Shown here piece by piece: positions 57,600 to 64,000 of a stretch of DNA of 64,000 nucleotides; positions within the stretch are counted from its first letter, which is position 1; every line of letters begins with the position of its first letter. The position numbers and the translations under genes are program-made. Source of the DNA: Cristatella mucedo. Lineage: Eukaryota > Bryozoa > Phylactolaemata > Cristatellidae. The DNA lies in assembly GCA_009760855.2 (NCBI GenBank), contig WPIO01000001.1:17027001-17091000 (forward strand), written 5' to 3'. The notes below the pieces were generated by a model, which ran no database searches, was not told the DNA's origin, and was given only the letters and a program-made list of their open reading frames with translations.

Positions 57600-58530
57600 A
57601 GGTACGGTTGAACGACTTCAGTGGGAAGAGCTGGTGTACAGCGTTGAGCTTCATCAGGAAATAGCATGAATCAGTAGCCTGGAGTAAGAGAATTATTGAG
57701 CTTAAATTGCTTAGAAAAACCACCAGTTAAGATATTCATTCGAGACTAGATCTGGAGCCAGAGCATATCGGTGAGAAGTAACGTAATGCGGCAGTTGTGA
57801 CGTTCATGGCTAGCAAGATTAAATGTAAGTTTATCCGTTGTTGAAATAGTGTTCTAGGAGAGGCCAGAAGACCTGGAGCAGTTAGTTAAAGAATTAAAGA
57901 CAGGATGACACAAATGCCTAGACTAGCTTGGCTGCCTTACTCTTGTCTAAGACATGCCAATAATTTTCTTTAATGGCAGATAAATGAAACTAAGAAGTCT
58001 TTGCTGTGGAGCTGATGTGGTTATCTATTGAAAGTAAACTTAGTGAAAAGGACACCCTGGTTGGCTACAGATGCTTCAGGGAATGTTCCGGCGTACCCAT
58101 TTTGAAAGTTAGGCTTTGCAATTTATGACTAACGTCAAGTCTGCCCCTCGCTAGTAATATGGATTCCTAGTTAATCAATGAGAACGTTGCTGCAATCCAA
58201 GATAGAATGTCAGTAATACATGTTGCAAGGAAATTGAGATAGTTAAACTAACTAGAAAACTGGGATTTATAAAAATAGGTGTGTCTGCCTGTCATCTTGG
58301 TAAAAGTGAAAACTAAAGTGATTATATAGGCGAGGAGAGTTTAAATTGCAAAATTTGCACCGTGCACAGGCACCCAGGGTCCTCCTCTATTAAAGTGCTT
58401 TCGAATGAATTTTATCCGTTTTCGCACGTTGCCGTGAATCACCCAGCAGTGAGTTGAGGTATGTGGCATTGGAGTGCAAAGCCACTGATAACCAGGCAAA
58501 TAAAGAGCGCTCAAGAAAGACTAGGATCAA
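57600..58530 (-). mobile_element. Old LINE, strongly decayed
   Basis: Minus-strand resemblance to the LINE C-terminus ('ctggagccagagcatatcgg', 'gtaacgtaatgcggcagttgtgacg') and RT region. Patches recall the B/C families; no open frame is left. Confidence 0.5.
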
Positions 58531-58561
58531 TTTATTTTATTATATTAGACGTTGGTAAATG

Positions 58562-58758
58562 ATCTAGCCAAGCTATCAGAGTGGCTACATAAATTAGGAT
58601 CTCCACCAAGGTCGGTGTACGATCATTGAAGTCTTGATTCTGAGTGCATTCATACTTTATAGAGTCTGAATGCATCAAGACTCAAGACTTCTACGATCGT
58701 ACACCAACTTTGGCTGAGATCCCGATTTTGGCAGCCAGTCTAATAGCTCAGCTATATC
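58562..58758. mobile_element. Foldback element (MITE-like), about 90-bp arms
   Basis: 58562-58652 and 58667-58758 are imperfect reverse complements ('ggtgtacgatc' / 'gatcgtacacc', 'gaagtctt' / 'aagacttc', 'agctat' / 'atagct') around a 14-base loop. It carries no coding. It ends next to the hAT element. Confidence 0.75.
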
Positions 58759-58769
58759 TAGATCTAGAG

Positions 58770-58953
58770 CTAGTTTCCAACCTTCCTAATTGGGCGACCC
58801 TTTAATACAGTTCCTCATGTTGTGGTGACCACCAAACATTAAAATATTGTGTACAAAATGTGGAAATACGTGTATTCCGATGGTCTAAGGCGACCCGTGT
58901 AAAAGGGTCGCTCGACCCCCAAAGGGGTCGCGAACCTCAGGATGAGAACCACG
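58770..58953 (-). mobile_element. SPIN/Charlie-like non-autonomous hAT element
   Basis: One end reads ccaaccttcctaattgggcg with ccctttaatacagttcctc and tgttgtggtgaccaccaa. The other has gatggtctaaggcgaccc, aaagggtcgctcgaccccc, aaaggggtcgcgaacctc and gatgagaaccacg. From memory these words, in this order, are those of SPIN and its Charlie-group relatives. The middle is short and non-coding. An 8-bp word, atctagag, lies at 58762-58769 and again at 58990-58997, the right length for a hAT target duplication. Confidence 0.7.
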
Positions 58954-58954
58954 A

Positions 58955-59025
58955 CAAATAAAAAAATCAAGCTGCAAAAAGACTTTAGAATCTAGAGTCT
59001 TTTTGGAGCTTGATTTTTTTATTTG
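58955..59025. repeat. 30-bp-arm hairpin beside the hAT element
   Basis: 58955-58984 and 58996-59025 pair with one mismatch (caaataaaaaaatcaagctg / cttgatttttttatttg). The loop region holds the second atctagag word. Confidence 0.85.
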
Positions 59026-59245
59026 CTGACTCTGTACTTGATCTAGTGCACTGCGATTTCTTTCAGTGTAGGGATAGCATAGCAAATTGCTATTAACTAT
59101 TGCTGTAGATTATGTAGCATGCAGGCTGGCATTCCACAGTCTGCACAGACAGAAAGAATCAGTTAAAATAGGCAGTCGCACTTCCTCACAGCGAATTTCC
59201 ACGGATATCACTACGTACATTCTTTAGCACTCAAACTCCAAAAAA

Positions 59246-59390
59246 CCGTGCTGGTTTGAACAAGTGGGTAAGGAGCTTGCCTCCAAGAAAGGTAAAGATG
59301 AATGTGTCTGTCCACCGAGGTCGTGGCTGGAGTAACTTTCAGACATGAAGCGCCTGAATAGAGATTAATTTCTCTTAAGTTGCAATAGAA

Positions 59391-59395
<5 letters not shown>
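59246..59395 (+). mobile_element. SINE type 1
   Basis: A box 'ctggtttgaacaagtgggta', 'ccgaggtcgtggctgg', then 'gcgcctgaatagagattaat' and an AT-rich end. Confidence 0.7.

Positions 59396-59396
<1 letters not shown>

Positions 59397-59425
<29 letters not shown>
59397..59425. repeat. (TA)n microsatellite at the SINE tail
   Basis: TA run directly after the SINE end. Confidence 0.95.
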
Positions 59426-59428
<3 letters not shown>

Positions 59429-59429
59429 T

Positions 59430-60125
59430 ATATAATACATTCTTGCAAAATTGAATTTTTAATGATGAATTCATAAACCAAGCAACTACTACGCAAACTG
59501 TTTAAAAATTTAGCTAACGCTTAGGAAGATGTAGATTCGTCAATAGGAAAGAAGTTGTTTTGGCTAAAGTTAGGCTGAACTCCGATGCTGGGGCATATGG
59601 AAAGGATATGATATTAAAATTTTCTGGAACTCATTCCCCTCCCGGCAGTTGGACTCTGGTATCAGTTAATTATCATCGCCAACTTTCTATAACACTGTGG
59701 TGCTGCTGAATTCTCCTTGAAGCATGTCTATTACAAAACGGTATGGCTGGCTCTAAAAGCAAAATTTCCCTTAGACTACTGTGAGGCTAAATCATTAGCG
59801 TAGCATCTCTAACATATACTGGTATGGCTGGATTCGCAATCCACTTAGCTTATCTATTTTGGGCTACACGGCCAGTTTATCATTTTATTCAGACAATGGA
59901 GGAAGATTGCCACAATGGAGCCTCAAGTCATTGCCAAGCATAGGCAAAGATATTTACAACAGGTAAGACTTTTTATTTCAAGTTTGTTTTGCGGATGATG
60001 TAAGTAAGAGTAATTTATAATAGCGCAATAAACAATCAATTTTCTGATTGCCATTACTGTCTCTCCTTAAAAAGAAAGAAGCCAGTAAAGCTTTCCGAGT
60101 CGGTCAGTGTATCGAATATTAAATC
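59430..60125. other. No gene recognised
   Basis: AT-rich sequence, short chance frames only. Confidence 0.45.
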
Positions 60126-60129
60126 ATCT

Positions 60130-61093
60130 GAATTATAGAAAAGCGCTAAAACAGCCAAAGCCTCGCAGACAAAGTAAATTAGCCTTAGTAAATCATCCCT
60201 AAGATTGGGGTAATTACATGGCTGTGGCTTCTTTAAACTTGCCCTGAAGACGCAGAATCGTGTATACACTATTCATGATTAGGCTGGTAATATGGCATAG
60301 CACTTAGTGAGAGGTTTTGCCTGTGAAACCGATTGAGTGAAAGTGCATTCGAAGCTTATCTTGGGTGGCACACACCATAGTTGTAACAGAATTCCATTTA
60401 CCGAAGCTTGCCTATAGTGAGCCTGAATAAGGAGGGTTTCGTTGATATGACACCATCAAGTGTTACACCCGTGAGCGCTGCTTCCTCTCTCAAACCGCTT
60501 TAAGCTACTATCCAGGCACAGATCCTCGTTGATCAATTAAGCAGCCAGGTCTTGGACGAGTGCCATGAGCATTGAGCAGCGGTTGTCCTCTTCCCGATGG
60601 CCGGAAATTACAACCTCGAGGAACTGAATAGTGAGAGCGTCGGTCCGAGTATTATGAAAGAAGGCTCGCTGTATCTCAATCCTAGCGACCATAGCCAGCT
60701 AGTGGCAAGGCATGAGTGCCAGGATTCACTGCAAGAAATAGAAGCCAGCCATTCGGCCTCGCTTGAGTAACTAAGTAGTATTGTTCTTTAAGGCATAGTT
60801 CCAAAGCATCTTTAGTCACTTTGCCTCGATGCTATTTGGTCCATCAAGGCCACCAGTCAGCAGCAGAGCACTCAGCCGGCTCTACGTCATGCTACTGGTT
60901 CAACGGCCTAGTGCAAAAATAAATGGACGGCTATTTTAAACGGTGCTTATCAGCCTGATAAATTAGCCAACGAAGATGCGAAAATGGTTGTGGATGCGAT
61001 AGTCTCGTGCCTTGCCGTATGCTTGTTCACGTGATAAGTTTATTTTAGCAGTTGCCACTGCTTGCTTCAAATCACTTGGCTTAGCTGTGGAGC
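60130..61093 (+). promoter_or_regulatory. Upstream region of lipase copy 3
   Basis: The counterpart of 40.34-41.41 kb without the SINE. It contains ctattttaaa at 60931-60940 (TATA-like) and the inverted GATA pair at 60946-60962, and 'gccgtatgcttgttcacgtg' closer to the gene. Confidence 0.6.
60946..60962. promoter_or_regulatory. Inverted GATA pair before lipase copy 3
   Basis: cttatcagcctgataaa starts 148 bp before the ATG; the copy 2 site starts 147 bp before its ATG. Confidence 0.55.
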
Positions 61094-61130
61094 ATGGCTT
61101 TCCTGCTGCTGGTCATCGCCCTGTGCTCAG
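61094..61130 (+). CDS. Copy 3 exon 1, start and signal peptide
   Basis: [12 protein letters not shown] plus one base, donor gtcagt. Confidence 0.88.
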
Positions 61131-63967
61131 GTCAGTGCGACACGTTTCAATTCATTTTTTTGAAGGCTTTGTCTGCGAATATGGACAAGATTTGGATAAT
61201 CTTAGTTATTGCAGTGCTAGAAAAACATTTGCATCTATGATATAGTATTGGCTTGCTTATTTTTTTACGCATTAATGCCGCAGTGATCCACCAGTAACTT
61301 CTTTTTAGCCATTTGTGGCTTAATTCTTTTTTGCTGTACTTTTAACTGGGAATGTCTAAACTTACTTTAGTAGTGGCATAACCCTGTCTATGCCTCGACG
61401 GCTGGCTCGTAATTAAGGGTTAAACGTTAAAGCGTACAGTGTGCTGTCTACGCTTCTGTACCGCCGTGACGTTCCTAGCCTCGTGCCTCTGTGTAGTTGC
61501 TACAGCAATACGTTGTGCACGACCAGCGATGAAGGCATGAAAAAATGCATCAAGATTGAACACCAATACAAAGACTGTGCACTTCACAAGGCAGAATCCT
61601 AGGTCAAAGCTAAAAGAAGCTTAGTTTAGATAAAAGTTATTATAGTGTCAGGTAGAGAATATCATTAAAATGTGTGCACATGCACATTTACTTTGGGAGC
61701 ATAGGCATTCAAAAATTGAAAGAGGATTAATGCATATTGAAACCACTTTGAGCATTAGCTCGTTAGCTATTTATTTAGTTTCACTCATATTTGCGATGGA
61801 AATAATATAGCATTTCATCAAGCCATTCGGCCATGAATTCAGTGGCATCCGCATGGTACATGCCAGTACCATGGTATGGTTGACTCACTAACATGGTATG
61901 GTCGACTCAGTACCATGGTATGGCCGACGAAGCTGTGGATAACACTGTTAGAAGTATACAATTTCAAGCTGGCGGTGATGCATGGAGTTTATTTAAAAAG
62001 GTTACGCTTGTTAGAAGATAATGTCAAGAAAATAATTGGATGCAGTTATTACTAAAAATTGTGACGTTTAAACTTGAGGCGAAACACTCTTACAAAGCTA
62101 TTTATTGCTTCGCCACGCGAGTAGTTATCTGAAACTATGCAATCATATACGGCGTCTGAGCAGGCGAAGATACTCAGATAATGAACATCGATGCGCCGAT
62201 TTTAGGCTGCTCAATATAACCAACCCTATCACGTCAAGACTGGCAAGATCAGATATCACTACGGAAAGTCCAACGCCACTTTCTTCGTATATATGTGTGG
62301 CTGGCAACAACACATTTCATTTTTGGCTTTCCAGTACTCGCTCTCACCTATCTTTACGAACCCAGGCTGATGTTCATGAGTTTCTCCTACAATCTCCTTC
62401 GCTCTCATTATCGATTGGTTTTCACTTTGTTATCCACTACTCTCTGCTCATAGTGTCTTTGAGCAGAGTCAGTGTAGACCAAGCTTGAATCGAAGTGCTG
62501 AGTCAAATTTCAATCTTATTCTCTTGGCAGGAGTGAGAACAGCGTCATGCGTGTGCTACGGAGACCTGGGCTGCTTCGAAAATGCACCACCATTTGACAA
62601 CGCCGGCAAAGAGGTTCCGAGTTCACCTGACCAAGTAGGCACGCGATTCCTGCTGTACACGAGGGCTACTAAAAATGGCCCGGCCAAAGAGCTTTCATAC
62701 ACTGACACGAGCGTTGTGAGAACTTCGGGTTTTGCTGCCAACCTTCCGGTGAAGCTTATCGTTCATGGGTTCGGACAAAGCGAGAACTCTGATTGGCTGA
62801 ATAGCATAAAAAATGCTCTTCTCGATTCGGTATGTCACGGTTACGGACGAAGCGTGGTACTTCCGTTGGCTGATAATACATTCTGCCTTATCCTGAGGCA
62901 CCTAATTATTTGCTCGCCCATTTACTTCATTTTATCAGCTCGACTGTAATGTGATAATCGTCGGTTGGGCTAATGGAGCCGCTTCGCCGGTGTACAATAA
63001 AGCGGCTGCCAACGCGCGTCTAGTCGGCAGACAAATCGCCGCTCTCGTTCAGCTGCTGGTGGATAACGGCTCCAGCCTGCAGAAAGTGCACATTATAGGC
63101 CACAGCCTAGGCGCCCACACAGCAGGCTACGCTGGAAGCGAATTGAAAGGTGGACTACAGAGAATATCAGGTATGCCTCACAGTTTGTCAATCATTTTCA
63201 ATTTGAAGCTACCACAGCAGTGGTCAGTCAAGTGCGGTTCTTTATGAGAGCGCATGTTTATTTCAAAAAGCACCAGAGTCCCAAAAAGAGCTAGTCTAAC
63301 TAAAATACTCGCTGTCACTGTCTTATCCTAATCTGAGGGTGCATAGCTTACCCTCAATATTACCATAGTGATTGCCTTTCGCCGCTAGAGGCAGCTATTG
63401 GTTGGTTTGATCATTCTCATCTGAGCCAACCAAGGAAAAATAAGAAAATTCTAGCTTTGACGAATAACATGATTTTCCTCTCTGAACGTGATCATTTAAA
63501 GATTTTCGTATGCCTATCTAATGAAAGCATAAAAGCACGTCGCCCGCATCCTTGATTAAGCCAGCCAAGGCAAAGGTTAAGGTCAGCTGATCCCTCCATT
63601 AGCCTGGCAAACTGTAAATTGGTGGACTTGGTAATGCGTCATCGGCTTACTCGAGTGCATGATGGGCTGCCATGTTGTAGTGGTCATATTTGTGGGTATC
63701 AGTGTGGAAGACGTGCTCTCATTATAGGCTTGGATCCGGCTGGTCCAAACTTCGAAGGTAAAGATGCACGTGTGCGATTGGACCCAAGTGATGCCGTGTT
63801 CGTCGACGTAATTCACAGTAACGGGGCACCTCTGCTGCAAGGGGGAGCCGGGATCGCGGCTGCTTGTGGACACGTTGACTTCTATCCCAACGGCGGCGTA
63901 GCTCAACCAGGATGTCCTCCCGTGCTGAAAGCTTCACTCAGCGCCATCTTAAAAGGAGATATTCAAG
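61094..63967 (+). CDS. Secreted pancreatic-lipase-family enzyme (copy 3 of 3), partial
   Basis: Coding exons seen: 61094-61130, 62531-62829, 62939-63170, 63728-63967. Lengths (37, 299, 232, 240) and phases equal copy 2, and no stop or frameshift is found. The window ends before exons 5 and 6, so the catalytic His and C-terminus are not visible. It starts [13 protein letters not shown] and includes [29 protein letters not shown] with Ser168, GLDPAG with Asp192, RLDPSD and [10 protein letters not shown]. Like copy 2 it has VGW where the family usually has VDW. Intron 3 is only 557 bp against 6.1 kb in copy 2. Probably functional if the missing exons are intact. Confidence 0.9.
61865..61928. repeat. 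Short minisatellite in intron 1 of copy 3
   Basis: Three related units around accatggtatggt and gactca. The aligned place in copy 2 (near 42150) lacks them. Confidence 0.8.
62531..62829 (+). CDS. Copy 3 exon 2
   Basis: Acceptor ttggcag, donor gtatgt. It differs from copy 2 at few bases and includes blocks of over 70 bp with no change. Confidence 0.93.
62939..63170 (+). CDS. Copy 3 exon 3, nucleophile elbow
   Basis: [20 protein letters not shown] through [13 protein letters not shown] to QRIS, donor gtatgc. Confidence 0.94.
63440..63600. other. Intron 3 block of copy 3 shared with copy 2
   Basis: Corresponds to 47690-47880. Here exon 4 follows about 130 bp later, while in copy 2 about 1.7 kb has been added. 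Confidence 0.65.
63728..63967 (+). CDS. Copy 3 exon 4, catalytic Asp and lid start
   Basis: [41 protein letters not shown] and the lid segment PPVLKASLSAILKGDIQ; donor gtgagg. Confidence 0.94.
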
Positions 63968-64000
63968 GTGAGGCGCAACGGTAGAGACGACATACCTACG

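Noticed and set aside
57600-58530. A further lipase or other host gene on the minus strand
   Set aside because: Pieces match LINE C-terminal patterns, and no frame longer than chance is present.

Overview
This is animal nuclear DNA, most likely from an invertebrate. Genes are split by introns with GT/AG borders, coding density is very low, the base composition looks AT-rich by eye, and most of the window is decayed LINE and SINE retrotransposon sequence. The species cannot be read from the sequence. A SPIN/Charlie-like hAT fragment and the general repeat style would fit a mollusc or another lophotrochozoan, but that is only a guess.

The only real genes recognised are three tandem, same-strand copies of a secreted neutral lipase of the pancreatic lipase family. 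All three share six coding exons or their recognisable remains, with intron phases 1-0-1-1-0. Copy 1 (11729-26642) is a pseudogene: frameshifts, a Trp-to-stop change, another early stop and a 76-bp deletion that removes the catalytic His. Copy 2 (41409-55261) is complete and open, encoding 355 residues with Ser168/Asp192/His279, a full-length lid and no C-terminal PLAT domain. Copy 3 (exon 1 at 61094) is open through exon 4 at 63967 and runs off the window. Copies 2 and 3 share about 1 kb of upstream DNA, and all three copies keep a TTATCAG-type GATA site about 150 bp before the ATG; in copies 2 and 3 it is an inverted pair.

Layout: 1-11.3 kb holds LINEs and SINEs only (LINE 'A' and LINE 'B' families, two tRNA-derived SINE types). 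11.3-26.7 kb is the lipase pseudogene, whose introns are full of LINE fragments, a LINE foldback, a 335-bp triplication and microsatellites. 26.7-33.6 kb is dense LINE sequence with a second foldback. 33.6-40.3 kb is AT-rich DNA in which almost nothing is recognisable. 40.3-55.3 kb is lipase copy 2, with TE-swollen introns 3 and 5. 55.8-59.4 kb is a nested LINE, an old LINE, and a cluster of palindromic DNA elements including the SPIN-like hAT. 60.1-64 kb is lipase copy 3.

The family letters A, B and C are mine, based on similarity among copies in this window. LINE A ends in a 3' UTR with TACATTACA-type tails. LINE B ends in a conserved 'gcgcc...agagattaagttctc' tail followed by (ATT)n. The main SINE carries that same tail, so it is probably mobilised by LINE B. 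LINE C is an older, poorly preserved relative.
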